Assembly: GCA_030157545.1 (NCBI GenBank)
Contig: JAOAUN010000080.1
Coordinates: 1 to 64,000, forward strand
Source: Burkholderiaceae bacterium
Lineage (GTDB): Bacteria; Pseudomonadota; Gammaproteobacteria; Burkholderiales; Burkholderiaceae_D
Direction: 5' to 3'
DNA: 64,000 nt
Position numbers and translations under genes: made by a program. The notes under the pieces were generated by a model, which saw only the letters and a program-made list of their open reading frames with translations, made no database searches and had not been told where the DNA came from. This document shows, piece after piece, positions 9,044-18,251 of the stretch (the first letter of the stretch is position 1; every line of letters begins with the position of its first letter).

Positions 9044-9808
9044 ATGAAACTCGTAACATGGAACGTCAACTCGCTCAAAGTACGCCTGCCACAAGTGCTG
9101 CAATGGCTGGAATCCAATCCGGTCGATGTGCTGTGCCTGCAGGAGACCAAGCTCACTGACGATAAATTTCCGGTCGCCGAAATCGAAGCGGCTGGTTATC
9201 AGGTCGTCTTCAGCGGCCAGAAAACCTATAACGGCGTAGCCATTCTGTCGCGTCACCCTATCACTGAAGTGATCAAGAATAATCCCTTATTCGAAGACGA
9301 ACAGCAGCGCATCCTTGCCGCTACCATCGAGGGCATGCGCATTGTTTGCGCGTATGTGCCCAATGGTCAGGCGGTCGACTCGGATAAATATCAGTACAAA
9401 TTACGTTGGCTGGATGCGCTGATACAGTGGCTGGGAACCGAACTCAAGCAGCATGAAAGTCTGGCTCTGCTGGGTGACTACAACATCGCACCGGCCGACG
9501 CTGACGTGCATGACCCGGCGGCATGGGAGGGGCAAGTGCTGGTGTCGGATGCAGAGCGTGCGATGTTCCAGCGGCTATGCGGCCTGAATCTGAGCGATGC
9601 GTTCCGCCTGTTTCCGCAGGCAGAAAAACTCTATAGCTGGTGGGATTACCGGCAGATGGCGTTTCGTCGAAACCGCGGCATGCGTATCGACCATATTTTG
9701 CTGTCGCCGCCGCTGGCCTCACGTTGCATTGCCTGTGAAATCGACAAGCTGCCGCGCAAGTGGGAGCAACCCTCCGACCATACGCCGGTGATTGCTACCC
9801 TCACTTAA
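9044..9808 (+). CDS. xthA: Exodeoxyribonuclease III
   Basis: XthA is the Mg2+-dependent AP endonuclease and 3'-5' exonuclease of base excision repair. The 254-residue protein has the exonuclease-endonuclease-phosphatase fold signatures: MKLVTWNVNSLKVRLP at the N-terminus, LQETKL near 33 with the metal-binding glutamate, GDYNIAPADADVHDP near 147 and the catalytic SDHTPV near the end. Its length is in the normal range for the family. It converges on prpE, with the two stop codons only about 8 bases apart, so no separate intergenic terminator is possible there. Confidence 0.95.
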   Translation: MKLVTWNVNSLKVRLPQVLQWLESNPVDVLCLQETKLTDDKFPVAEIEAAGYQVVFSGQKTYNGVAILSRHPITEVIKNNPLFEDEQQRILAATIEGMRIVCAYVPNGQAVDSDKYQYKLRWLDALIQWLGTELKQHESLALLGDYNIAPADADVHDPAAWEGQVLVSDAERAMFQRLCGLNLSDAFRLFPQAEKLYSWWDYRQMAFRRNRGMRIDHILLSPPLASRCIACEIDKLPRKWEQPSDHTPVIATLT

Positions 9809-9816
9809 AACTTCAA

Positions 9817-11718
9817 TCAGCTGGCCAACGCTTCCCTGATCTGTACCAGCGAGGCCGGGTCTTCAATCGTGGTCAGATCACCCGGATCGCGTCCTTCACA
9901 CAGCGCCTGTATCGAGCGACGCAGCAATTTTCCGGAACGCGTCTTCGGCAGCAAGTTCACGCAATGCACGCGTGAGGGACGCGCAACGGCACCGAGTTGC
10001 TTGTCGACGACGGCGAGGATTTCTTTTTCCAGCTGCTTGCGGGCTTCTGGCGTTGCTGCGGCATCGGCATGGCGCGGAATCACGAAGGCAACAGCGACCT
10101 GCCCTTTGAGTTTGTCTTCAACGCCAACCACGGCAACCTCGGACACATTCGGATGACTCGAAATGCTCTCTTCGATTTCACGCGTGCCCAGACGGTGACC
10201 TGCCACATTGATCACATCATCAGTGCGGCCAAGGATGAAGTAATAACCATCGCTGTCTCGTATGCCCCAGTCAAAGCTTGAATACACTTGCTCGGTAGCG
10301 AAGTTGGACCAGTAGGTATTGACGAAGCGTTTGTCGTCGCCAAAAATAGTTTGCATACAGCCCGGTGGCAACGGGCCTTCAATCACCACCACACCTTTTT
10401 CATTGTTGCCGCACAGCGCGCCTGTGCTTTCATTCAACAGCTTCAAACGATAGCCCGGCATCGGCACGCCGGGGCTGCCCAGCCGGGTCGGCTTGTCTTC
10501 GATTCCCTTGGCAATCGACAGCACCGGCCAGCCGGTTTCAGTCTGCCAGTAATTGTCGATGATGGACACACCGAGTTCGTTCGCTATCCATGACGATGTG
10601 CTTTCGTCCAGCGGTTCACCGGCCAGATACAAGGCCTTCAGTGATGAGACATCATATTTCTTCATCATTTCCGGCGGCTGTTTTTTCAGCACACGCACCG
10701 CTGTCGGCGCCGAGAACATGCGCGTGACTTTGTATTTTTCAACGATCTGCCACCAGATGCTGGCGTCCGGCCGCAGCGGCGTGCCTTCATACATGATGGT
10801 CGCCATGCCGGCAATCAGCGGGCCATAGACAATGTAGGAGTGACCGACCACCCAGCCAATGTCGGAGGTCGCAAAGTAGGTCTCGCCCGGCGTGGCGCAA
10901 AAAATCTGCTGCATCGACGAAGCCAGTGCGACCGCATAGCCGCCCACATCGCGCTGCACGCCTTTGGGTTTGCCGGTGGTGCCTGATGTGTAGAGGATAT
11001 AAGAAATATCATCGGAGGCCAGCCAGGTGACCGGCACTTTGGCATGGATGAATTCCTCGCGCAGTGTCGCATAGTCGACATCACGTCCAGCCGTGATTTC
11101 CATTGCGGACAGGCCGCGATTAACCAGCAGCACATGCGCAGGCTTGTGCGTTGCCAGCCTGATCGCCTCATCCAGCAGCGGTTTGTAAGGGATCGCTTTG
11201 CCAGCTCGCGAACCGGCATCGGCCGATACAATCAACTTAGGCTTGGCATCGTCAATACGGGTTGCCAGACTGTTGGATGCGAAGCCACCAAAGACCACCG
11301 AATGAATCGCGCCAATGCGTGCGCAAGCCAGCATCGCAAACGTGGCTTCGGCAATCATCGGCATGTAGATCAGCACCATGTCGCCTTTGCCAACGCCGAG
11401 CGAAATCAGAATCGCGGCAGTACGCTCTACTTCAGCCTGCAGTTCACGAAAGCTCCAGGTTTTTTCGACTGGTGTGCCATCAACCGTCTCGGTAGAAATC
11501 GCAATCAGCGCCGGCTTGTCGCCCTGGGTGGCGACCCAGCGGTCGACCGCGTTATGGCACAGATTGGTTTCGCCACCGACGAACCAGTTTGCAAACGGCG
11601 GCTTGTTATAGTCAACGACCTGAGTAAAGGGCCGGTGCCAGTCTATGCGCTGCGCTTCCTTGCTCCAGTAGCCTTCCGGATCATCGATGGAATATTGGTA
11701 GTGATCAGCGTAGTTCAT
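9817..11718 (-). CDS. prpE: Propionyl-CoA synthetase
   Basis: PrpE activates propionate to propionyl-CoA through a propionyl-adenylate, feeding the 2-methylcitrate cycle. The 633-residue chain begins with the acetyl-CoA-synthetase-like block YSIDDPEGYWSKEAQRIDW, carries the AMP-binding signature YILYTSGTTGKPKGVQ near residue 240, and ends with the catalytic-lysine motif KTRSGKLLRR near 595. The N-terminal block and length distinguish it from short-chain ligases such as the benzoate enzyme elsewhere in this window. It is the last gene of the prpB-prpC-acnD-prpF-prpE run, 34 bases after prpF. Acetate may be a secondary substrate. Confidence 0.94.
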   Translation of the reverse strand: MNYADHYQYSIDDPEGYWSKEAQRIDWHRPFTQVVDYNKPPFANWFVGGETNLCHNAVDRWVATQGDKPALIAISTETVDGTPVEKTWSFRELQAEVERTAAILISLGVGKGDMVLIYMPMIAEATFAMLACARIGAIHSVVFGGFASNSLATRIDDAKPKLIVSADAGSRAGKAIPYKPLLDEAIRLATHKPAHVLLVNRGLSAMEITAGRDVDYATLREEFIHAKVPVTWLASDDISYILYTSGTTGKPKGVQRDVGGYAVALASSMQQIFCATPGETYFATSDIGWVVGHSYIVYGPLIAGMATIMYEGTPLRPDASIWWQIVEKYKVTRMFSAPTAVRVLKKQPPEMMKKYDVSSLKALYLAGEPLDESTSSWIANELGVSIIDNYWQTETGWPVLSIAKGIEDKPTRLGSPGVPMPGYRLKLLNESTGALCGNNEKGVVVIEGPLPPGCMQTIFGDDKRFVNTYWSNFATEQVYSSFDWGIRDSDGYYFILGRTDDVINVAGHRLGTREIEESISSHPNVSEVAVVGVEDKLKGQVAVAFVIPRHADAAATPEARKQLEKEILAVVDKQLGAVARPSRVHCVNLLPKTRSGKLLRRSIQALCEGRDPGDLTTIEDPASLVQIREALAS

Positions 11719-11752
11719 GGCAGTCCCCAGTATTAGTTTTGTATTTATTTTT

Positions 11753-12943
11753 TCAGAATGCGTCGGCCGGGACGCGAACGGCCCCTTCCATCAGCACCCG
11801 CGCACTACGGCTCATGCTGGCCTTGATCACGCTCCACTCTCCGTTGACCAAAGTCGCTTGCGCACCAACCCGCAAGGTGCCCGACGGATGACCGAAGCGC
11901 ACGGCATCACGCTCGCCACCACCGGCAGCAAGATTGACGAGTGTGCCCGGTATCGCCGCAGCGGTACCGATGGCAACCGCTGCCGTACCCATCATCGCGT
12001 GATGCAGCTTGCCCATGGACATGGCGCGCACCAGCAAGTCGACATCCGTGGCACTGACCTGCTTGCCGCTGGAAGACACATAGGACGCCGGCTTGGCGAC
12101 GATGGCCACCTTCGGCGTGTGCTGTCGCTTGGCCGCTTCTTCAATGTGCTTGATCAGACCCATGCGCACCGCACCGTAGGCGCGAATGGTTTCGAACAGC
12201 GCCAGCGCTTTCGGATCGCTGTTGATGTCATCCTGCAGCTCGGTGCCCTTGTAGCCGATTGCTTCGGCATTGATGAAGATAGTCGGTATGCCGGCATTGA
12301 TCATCGTGGCCTTGAGTGTGCCAACACCGGGCACCTCCAGATCATCAAGCAATTGGCCAGTCGGGAACATCGCGCCACCGCCGCCCTCTTCTTCGGCGGC
12401 CGGGTCCATGAATTCGAGTTGCACTTCGGCGGCCGGGAATGTCACGCCGTCGAGTTCGAAATCACCGGTTTCCTGCACTTCACCATTCGTCATCGGCACA
12501 TGCGCAATGATGGTCTTGGCGATGTTGGCTTGCCAGACGCGTACGACAGCGATGCCATCTTTAGGCACACGGCCGGGGTCAACCAGTCCACCACTGATGG
12601 CAAAAGCGCCGACGGCTGCCGACAGATTGCCGCAGTTGCCGCTCCAGTCTACGAAGGCTTTGTCGATGGCGACCTGACCGAACAGGTAATCGACATCATG
12701 ATCCGGCACGCTGCTCTTGGAGAGGATAACTGTCTTGCTGGTGCTGGACGTTGCGCCACCCATGCCGTCAGTCTGCTTGCCATAGGGGTCGGGGCTGCCA
12801 ATTACGCGCAGCAGCAGTGCATCGCGCGCCGCGCCCGGCACTTGGGCCGCAGCGGGCAAATCCTGCAGGCGAAAGAACACGCCTTTACTGGTGCCGCCGC
12901 GCATATACGTGGCAGGGATTTTGATTTGAGGTGCAAATGACAT
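11753..12943 (-). CDS. prpF: 2-methylaconitate cis-trans isomerase
   Basis: PrpF isomerises the 2-methylaconitate isomer released by AcnD to the form that aconitase can hydrate, so acnD plus prpF replace PrpD. The 396-residue protein begins MSFAPQIKIPATYMRGGTSKGVFF, a family-typical opening with the conserved lysine in RGGTSKG. Further blocks are GGATSSTSKTVIL near 83 and WSGNCGNLSAAVGAFA near 115, with the active-site cysteine region. Its diaminopimelate-epimerase-like fold is inferred from the family. It lies between acnD, from which it is separated by a 105-bp paired repeat, and prpE. Confidence 0.94.
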   Translation of the reverse strand: MSFAPQIKIPATYMRGGTSKGVFFRLQDLPAAAQVPGAARDALLLRVIGSPDPYGKQTDGMGGATSSTSKTVILSKSSVPDHDVDYLFGQVAIDKAFVDWSGNCGNLSAAVGAFAISGGLVDPGRVPKDGIAVVRVWQANIAKTIIAHVPMTNGEVQETGDFELDGVTFPAAEVQLEFMDPAAEEEGGGGAMFPTGQLLDDLEVPGVGTLKATMINAGIPTIFINAEAIGYKGTELQDDINSDPKALALFETIRAYGAVRMGLIKHIEEAAKRQHTPKVAIVAKPASYVSSSGKQVSATDVDLLVRAMSMGKLHHAMMGTAAVAIGTAAAIPGTLVNLAAGGGERDAVRFGHPSGTLRVGAQATLVNGEWSVIKASMSRSARVLMEGAVRVPADAF

Positions 12944-12975
12944 AAATAACTTTCTTCAACTGTTCTGAACCACAA

Positions 12976-13080
12976 CGAAAGACACTGGATCCCGGCTTTC
13001 GCCGGGATGACGGTGGGAACTGTTAGGCCGCATCAACAACCTCCGTCGTTCCGGCGAAAGCCGGAACCCAGTGTCTTTCG
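12976..13080. repeat. Paired inverted REP-like element, copy 1
   Basis: The outer arms are a perfect 13-bp inverted repeat (CGAAAGACACTGG and its complement). Each side also holds its own small hairpin, CCCGGC-TTTC-GCCGGG on the left and TTCCGGC-GAAA-GCCGGAA on the right. It lies in the 203-bp gap between acnD and prpF inside the prp operon and would form a long structure in the mRNA. Three related copies occur elsewhere in the window. Confidence 0.85.
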
Positions 13081-13145
13081 ACGATTACGAAAAATCCTCA
13101 TCTTTGCAGTGAGTTTCGCTGGAACAACAGTTCGGGCTATTTGAT

Positions 13146-15740
13146 TTACGCAGCCTTCGTTGATTCCAGGAAGTCTTGCGCAAAACGCTGCAACACGCCG
13201 CCGGCATCATAGATCGCCACTTCTTCCGCGGTATCGAGACGGCAGGTAACAGGCACCTCGACACGCTCGCCATTTTTGCGATGAATCACCAGCGTCAAGG
13301 TCGCGCGCGGTGTGCGGGTGCCAATCACGTCAAAGGTTTCGGTGCCGTCGAGTTGCAAAGTCAGGCGGTTCACGCCGGCCTTGAATTCCAGCGGCATGAC
13401 GCCCATGCCAACCAGATTGGTACGGTGAATGCGCTCGAAGCCTTCGGCCACAATCGCTTCCACGCCAGCCAGACGCACGCCCTTGGCAGCCCAGTCACGC
13501 GAGGAACCTTGGCCATAGTCTGCGCCAGCGATGATGATGAGTGGCTGCTTGCGCTCCATATAAACTTCAATCGCTTCCCACATGCGCGAGACTTTGCCTT
13601 CGGGCTCAATCCGTGCCAGTGATCCGGCTTTGACTTTGCCGTCGACCTGCACCATTTCATTTTTCAATGTCGGATTGGCGAAGGTGGCGCGTTGCGCCGT
13701 CAGATGATCGCCGCGATGGGTGGCGTAGGAATTGAAGTCTTCTTCCGGCAAACCCATTTTCGCCAGATACACGCCCGCTGCGCTGTCGAGCATGATGGCG
13801 TTCGAGGGCGACAGATGGTCGGTGGTGATGTTGTCACCCAAAATCGCGAGTGGACGCATACCCTTCATCGTGCGCTCGCCTGCGAGTGCACCTTCCCAGT
13901 ACGGCGGACGGCGGATGTAGGTGGTCTGTGGGCGCCAGTCATATAGCGGGCTGACCTTCTCGCCGTTGTCTGCCTGCACGGCAAACATCGGCGTATAGAC
14001 CTTGCGGAATTGCTCTGGCTTGACGCTGGCGGCCACCACGGCATCAATCTCTGCGTCCGTTGGCCACAGGTCTTTGAGCGTAATTGGTTTGCCGCTGGCG
14101 TCAGTACCCAGCACATCTTTTTCGATATCGAAACGGATGGTGCCGGCAATCGCGTAAGCCACGACCAATGGTGGCGAGGCGAGGAAGGCTTGCTTCGCAT
14201 ACGGATGAATACGGCCGTCGAAGTTGCGGTTGCCGGAGAGGACAGCAGTTGCGTACAGATCACGATCCACGACTTCTTTCTGGATCACAGGATCAAGCGC
14301 ACCACTCATGCCGTTGCAGGTGGTGCAGGCAAAGGCGACAACACCAAAGCCCAACTGTTCCAATTCGTCCATCAGGCCGGCTTCTTCCAGATACAGGGCT
14401 ACCGTTTTGGAGCCAGGCGCAAGCGAGCTCTTGACCCACGGCTTGCGGGTCAGGCCAAGCTTGTTGGCGTTGCGCGCGATAAGGCCAGCGGCGATCATGT
14501 TGCGCGGGTTGTTGGTGTTGGTGCAGCTGGTAATCGCGGCGATGATGACAGCGCCGTCCGGCATTACGCCCGGCTCGTTTTCCACCACGCCGCTGATGCC
14601 GCGTGCCGCCAGATCGGAAGTCGATACACGGTTATGCGGATTCGACGGGCCGGCAATGCTGCGCACCACCGACGACAGATCAAATTTGAGTACACGCTCG
14701 TACTCGGCGTGCTTCAGGCTATCGGCCCACAGGCCGCTTGCTTTCGCGTAGGTTTCAACCAGTTTGACGAGTTCGTCGTCACGACCGGTCAGCTTCAGAT
14801 ACTTGATGGTCTGCTCGTCAATGTAGAACATCGCGGCAGTGGCGCCGAACTCGGGCGCCATGTTGGAGATAGTAGCGCGGTCGCCCAGTGTCAGTGCAGA
14901 AGCGCCTTCGCCGTAGAACTCAAGGTAGGAAGACACCACTTTTTGCTTGCGCAGGAATTCAGTCAGCGCCAGCACGATGTCGGTAGCAGTAATGCCCGCT
15001 TGCGGCTTGCCGCTCAGTTCGACACCAATGATATCCGGCAGTCGCATCCATGAAGCGCGACCCAGCATCACGGTTTCGGCTTCGAGGCCGCCGACGCCAA
15101 TGGCGATCACGCCCAGCGCATCGACCATAGGGGTGTGACTGTCGGTACCAACCAAAGTATCAGGATAAGCGACGCCATCTTTCACCTGTATCACCGGGCT
15201 CATGCGCTCGAGATTGATCTGGTGCAGGATGCCGTTACCAGGCGGGATGACATCTACGTTTTTAAATGCTTTTTTGGTCCACTCGATAAAGTGGAAACGG
15301 TCTTCATTGCGACGGTCTTCGATGGCGCGGTTTTTGGTAAACGCATCGGGATCAAAACCACCGCATTCAACGGCCAGCGAGTGATCGACCACCAGCTGGG
15401 TTGGGACTACAGGATTGACCAGCGCCGGGTCGCCGCCCTGCTCGGCAATCGCGTCACGCAAACCGGCGAGGTCAACCAGTGCGGTCTGACCCAGAATGTC
15501 ATGACACACCACGCGTGCCGGAAACCACGGGAAGTCCAGATCGCGTTTGCGTTCGATGAACTGCTTGAGGGAATCGGTCAGGGTCGCAGGATCACAGCGA
15601 CGTACCAGATTCTCGGCCAGTACACGCGAGGTATACGGCAGCTTGTCATAGGCACCGGCCTCAATGGCATCGACCGCAGCGCGTGTGTCGAAGTAATCGA
15701 GTTTGGTGCCGGGCAGTGGTTTGCGGTTTGCGTTGTTCAT
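13146..15740 (-). CDS. acnD: 2-methylcitrate dehydratase, Fe/S-dependent
   Basis: AcnD is an aconitase-like 4Fe-4S enzyme that dehydrates 2-methylcitrate to 2-methylaconitate in propionate breakdown. The 864-residue protein keeps the cluster cysteines in ITSCTNTNNPRNMIAAGL near residue 405 and FACTTCNGMSGALDP near 472, and the swivel-domain block GADYGQGSSRDWAAKG near 745. The neighbours prpF and prpC identify it as AcnD rather than a housekeeping AcnA. No prpD is present in the operon, in line with the AcnD/PrpF variant. Paired REP-like elements flank the gene on both sides. Confidence 0.93.
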   Translation of the reverse strand: MNNANRKPLPGTKLDYFDTRAAVDAIEAGAYDKLPYTSRVLAENLVRRCDPATLTDSLKQFIERKRDLDFPWFPARVVCHDILGQTALVDLAGLRDAIAEQGGDPALVNPVVPTQLVVDHSLAVECGGFDPDAFTKNRAIEDRRNEDRFHFIEWTKKAFKNVDVIPPGNGILHQINLERMSPVIQVKDGVAYPDTLVGTDSHTPMVDALGVIAIGVGGLEAETVMLGRASWMRLPDIIGVELSGKPQAGITATDIVLALTEFLRKQKVVSSYLEFYGEGASALTLGDRATISNMAPEFGATAAMFYIDEQTIKYLKLTGRDDELVKLVETYAKASGLWADSLKHAEYERVLKFDLSSVVRSIAGPSNPHNRVSTSDLAARGISGVVENEPGVMPDGAVIIAAITSCTNTNNPRNMIAAGLIARNANKLGLTRKPWVKSSLAPGSKTVALYLEEAGLMDELEQLGFGVVAFACTTCNGMSGALDPVIQKEVVDRDLYATAVLSGNRNFDGRIHPYAKQAFLASPPLVVAYAIAGTIRFDIEKDVLGTDASGKPITLKDLWPTDAEIDAVVAASVKPEQFRKVYTPMFAVQADNGEKVSPLYDWRPQTTYIRRPPYWEGALAGERTMKGMRPLAILGDNITTDHLSPSNAIMLDSAAGVYLAKMGLPEEDFNSYATHRGDHLTAQRATFANPTLKNEMVQVDGKVKAGSLARIEPEGKVSRMWEAIEVYMERKQPLIIIAGADYGQGSSRDWAAKGVRLAGVEAIVAEGFERIHRTNLVGMGVMPLEFKAGVNRLTLQLDGTETFDVIGTRTPRATLTLVIHRKNGERVEVPVTCRLDTAEEVAIYDAGGVLQRFAQDFLESTKAA

Positions 15741-15780
15741 GGATTATCAAATAAAAAAAGGTTGTGACGTAGAAAAAACC

Positions 15781-15945
15781 AACGCCACTGGATCCCGGCA
15801 TGCGCCGGGAGCGTAGTGGGGAATTCGGACTGCATGCAGTCCGCCCACGCAGCAGTCATCACATGCAGGTGATGACGGTAGATATTTAGATAAGGTCTCA
15901 CCTACTACCGTCATTCCGGCGCATGCCGGAATCCAGCGTCTTTGC
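15781..15945. repeat. Paired inverted REP-like element, copy 2
   Basis: The arms CACTGGATCCCGGCATGCGC (left) and the complement of GCGCATGCCGGAATCCAGCG (right) pair across about 160 bases. The middle contains two extra hairpins, GACTGCATGCAGTC (15829-15842) and one around CATCACATGCAGGTGATG (about 15857-15875). It is the longest copy in the window and fills nearly all of the 211-bp gap between prpC and acnD. Confidence 0.8.
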
Positions 15946-15951
15946 CTGGTG

Positions 15952-17103
15952 TTACTTACGATCTTTGATAGGCACAAACTTCAGATCTTCAGGTCCGACA
16001 TAATTAGCGCTAGGACGAATGATCTTGTTGTCGATGCGTTGCTCGATGATATGCGCAGCCCAACCCGAGGTACGTGCAATCACGAACAACGGCGTGAACA
16101 TCGCTGTCGGCACACCCATCATGTGATACGACACAGCAGAGAACCAGTCCAGATTCGGGAACATTTTTTTAATATCCCACATCACTGTTTCCAGACGTTC
16201 AGCGATATCAAACATCTTGGTCGATCCCGCTTCTTTCGACAGCGCATGGGCGACTTCCTTGATGACTTTATTACGCGGATCGGAGATCGTGTAAACAGGG
16301 TGACCAAAGCCGATCACGACTTCCTTGTTCTCGACGCGTTTCTTGATGTCGGCTTCGGCTTCGTCCGGATTGTCGTAACGCTTCTGAATTTCAAACGCGA
16401 CTTCATTTGCGCCACCATGCTTGGGACCACGCAGTGCACCGATGGCGCCGGTGATGGCCGAGTGCATGTCGGAGCCCGTGCCGGCGATCACGCGGCCGGT
16501 GAAGGTCGAGGCATTGAACTCGTGCTCTGCGTACAGAATCAGCGACACGTGCATCGCTTTTTCCCATGATGCCGATGGCTTCTTGCCGTGCAGCAGATGC
16601 AGGAAATGGCCACCTATGGATTCATCATCGGTCTCGACTTCGATGCGTTTGCCGTTGTGGCTGAAGTGATACCAATAGAGCAGCATGGAACCGAAAGACG
16701 CCATCAGACGGTCGGCGATATCGCGTGCGCCCGGGGTGTTGTGATCATCTTTCTCTGGCAGTACGCAACCCAAAGCCGAGACGCCGCAGCGCATCACATC
16801 CATAGGATGCGAAGAAGCTGGCAGAGCTTCGAGCACGGCTTTTACATTTGCCGGCAGGCCGCGCAGGGCCAGCAGTTTTTGTTTGTAGGCGCGCAGCTCA
16901 TCAGCGGTCGGCAGTTTGCCGTGCACCAGCAGATGGGCGATTTCTTCGAATTCGCAAGCCTGGGCGACATCGAGAATGTCATAGCCGCGATAGTGCAAGT
17001 CATTGCCGGTTTTGCCAACGGTACAGAGTGCAGTGTTGCCGGCGGTGACGCCAGACAGTGCAACGGATTTTTTTGGTTTGAAGCCTGCTGCTTGTTCGGT
17101 CAT
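15952..17103 (-). CDS. prpC: 2-methylcitrate synthase
   Basis: PrpC condenses propionyl-CoA with oxaloacetate to 2-methylcitrate. The product is 383 residues from the ATG ending at 17103, which has AAGGAAA just upstream; the frame remains open further upstream, but that part overlaps the end of prpB and lacks family similarity. Citrate-synthase signatures are visible: [15 protein letters not shown] near 97, [19 protein letters not shown] with an active-site histidine near 205, and the catalytic block [16 protein letters not shown] near 265. The short length and the operon context favour the methylcitrate enzyme over housekeeping GltA. prpB lies 16 bases upstream. Confidence 0.94.
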   Translation of the reverse strand: MTEQAAGFKPKKSVALSGVTAGNTALCTVGKTGNDLHYRGYDILDVAQACEFEEIAHLLVHGKLPTADELRAYKQKLLALRGLPANVKAVLEALPASSHPMDVMRCGVSALGCVLPEKDDHNTPGARDIADRLMASFGSMLLYWYHFSHNGKRIEVETDDESIGGHFLHLLHGKKPSASWEKAMHVSLILYAEHEFNASTFTGRVIAGTGSDMHSAITGAIGALRGPKHGGANEVAFEIQKRYDNPDEAEADIKKRVENKEVVIGFGHPVYTISDPRNKVIKEVAHALSKEAGSTKMFDIAERLETVMWDIKKMFPNLDWFSAVSYHMMGVPTAMFTPLFVIARTSGWAAHIIEQRIDNKIIRPSANYVGPEDLKFVPIKDRK

Positions 17104-17119
17104 TTTATTTTCCTTAAAA

Positions 17120-18010
17120 TTATTTTGATTTTTGCTGGGCAAACAAGGCGTCCAGCTTTTGTTCGAATTCGTGATAACCAATACGGTCGTACAGCTCCAT
17201 GCGGGTCTGCATGGTGTCGACCACGTTCTTTTGCGTGCCGTCGCGGCGCACTGCCATGTAAACGTTTTCGGCGGCTTTATTCATCGCGCGGAAAGCAGAG
17301 AGTGGATACAAGACCAGACCGCAATCTGCGTCACGCAGTTCATCGACTGTATACAGCGGCGTCGCACCGAACTCGGTGATGTTGGCAAGAATAGGCACCT
17401 TCACCGCAGCGGCGAATTGCTTGTACATGGACAGCTCGGTAATGGCTTCCGGGAAAATCATGTCGGCACCAGCTTCGACGCAAGCGATGGCACGCTCGAG
17501 TGCGGACTCCAGACCTTCGACTGCCAGCGCGTCGGTGCGCGCCATGATGACAAAGTTTTCATCGGTACGCGCATCAACGGCGGCCTTGATGCGGTCAACC
17601 ATTTCCTGCTTGGTAACGATTTCTTTATTAGGACGATGGCCGCAGCGCTTGGCGCCGACCTGGTCTTCGATATGAATGGCAGCGGCGCCAAACTTGATCA
17701 TCGACTTGACGGTGCGCGCGACATTAAAGGCCGACGAGCCGAAACCGGTATCGACATCAACCAGTAAAGGCAGATCGCAAACGTCAGTGATACGACGTAC
17801 GTCGGTCAGCACATCATCCAGATTGGAAATACCGAGGTCAGGCAGACCGAGCGAGCCGGCAGCGACGCCGCCACCGGATAAATAGATGGCCTTGAAACCT
17901 GCGCGCTTGGCCAGCAGCGCATGATTGGCATTGATAGCGCCGATGACTTGCAGAGGCGATTCTTCTTTCATCGCCTGGCGAAATTTGGCACCTGCTGATT
18001 GCATGCTCAT
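17120..18010 (-). CDS. prpB: 2-methylisocitrate lyase
   Basis: PrpB cleaves 2-methylisocitrate into pyruvate and succinate, the final step of the methylcitrate cycle. The 296-residue protein belongs to the PEP mutase/isocitrate lyase superfamily: a [18 protein letters not shown] block near residue 23, the DVDTGFG metal-binding region near 85 and the catalytic KRCGHRPNK loop near 122 with the active cysteine. The start has AAGGA eight or so bases upstream. It is the first gene of the operon; a sigma-54 promoter lies 50 to 66 bases upstream and prpR is transcribed divergently. Confidence 0.95.
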   Translation of the reverse strand: MSMQSAGAKFRQAMKEESPLQVIGAINANHALLAKRAGFKAIYLSGGGVAAGSLGLPDLGISNLDDVLTDVRRITDVCDLPLLVDVDTGFGSSAFNVARTVKSMIKFGAAAIHIEDQVGAKRCGHRPNKEIVTKQEMVDRIKAAVDARTDENFVIMARTDALAVEGLESALERAIACVEAGADMIFPEAITELSMYKQFAAAVKVPILANITEFGATPLYTVDELRDADCGLVLYPLSAFRAMNKAAENVYMAVRRDGTQKNVVDTMQTRMELYDRIGYHEFEQKLDALFAQQKSK

Positions 18011-18023
18011 GGATGGTCCTTTT

Positions 18024-18036
18024 TGAAACTGTTTCA
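18024..18036. promoter_or_regulatory. 13-bp palindrome in the prpB leader
   Basis: TGAAAC-T-GTTTCA is a perfect palindrome lying between the sigma-54 promoter and the prpB start. The same GAAAC/GTTTC half-sites recur in the prpR-proximal cluster. It could be an extra PrpR contact or an autoregulatory site; this is inference. Confidence 0.5.
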
Positions 18037-18060
18037 GGGTTTGAACTTACGGCACACATT

Positions 18061-18076
18061 TGCAAGGGGTGTGCCA
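18061..18076 (-). promoter_or_regulatory. Sigma-54 (-24/-12) promoter of the prp operon
   Basis: Read on the minus strand the bases are TGGCACACCCCTTGCA, which matches the sigma-54 consensus TGGCAC-N5-TTGC exactly, with the GG and GC elements at the correct spacing. It points at prpB, whose start codon is about 50 bases downstream. PrpR, encoded divergently, is an enhancer-binding protein of the sigma-54 class, so promoter and activator agree. Confidence 0.92.
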
Positions 18077-18193
18077 TATAGAAATGGCATAGTCAAATGA
18101 CAAGTCTCACCGTATCTCGTTAGAAAAATCCTAGTTAAAACAAATCACTAAGAGTGCACGATCAAATTAACGGGATAAGATATTTGTCAAAAC

Positions 18194-18251
18194 GTTTCAA
18201 TTTATGTTTCAATGTGAATTCAATTTGAAACACAAGAAACAAGAACGAAAC
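18194..18251. promoter_or_regulatory. Candidate PrpR upstream activating sites
   Basis: Five half-sites of one motif lie in 58 bases: GTTTCAA at 18194 and 18206, TTGAAAC at 18225-18231, and GAAAC at 18236 and 18247. The second and third form an inverted repeat around GAATTC-like sequence. The cluster is about 120-190 bases upstream of the sigma-54 promoter, the usual distance for an enhancer, and directly abuts the prpR start, so it may also control prpR itself. Confidence 0.65.

Noticed and set aside
11717..12940. 407-codon open frame on the plus strand opposite prpF
   Set aside because: It is the antisense shadow of prpF; the composition is Arg/His-rich without any family pattern, while prpF is a clear match.
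14010..15053. 347-codon open frame opposite acnD
   Set aside because: Shadow of acnD caused by codon bias; no recognisable motifs.
12976..15945. CRISPR or IS remnants in the prp operon
   Set aside because: The repeats are pairs of inverted units without regular spacers or transposase fragments; they fit a REP/BIME-like family.
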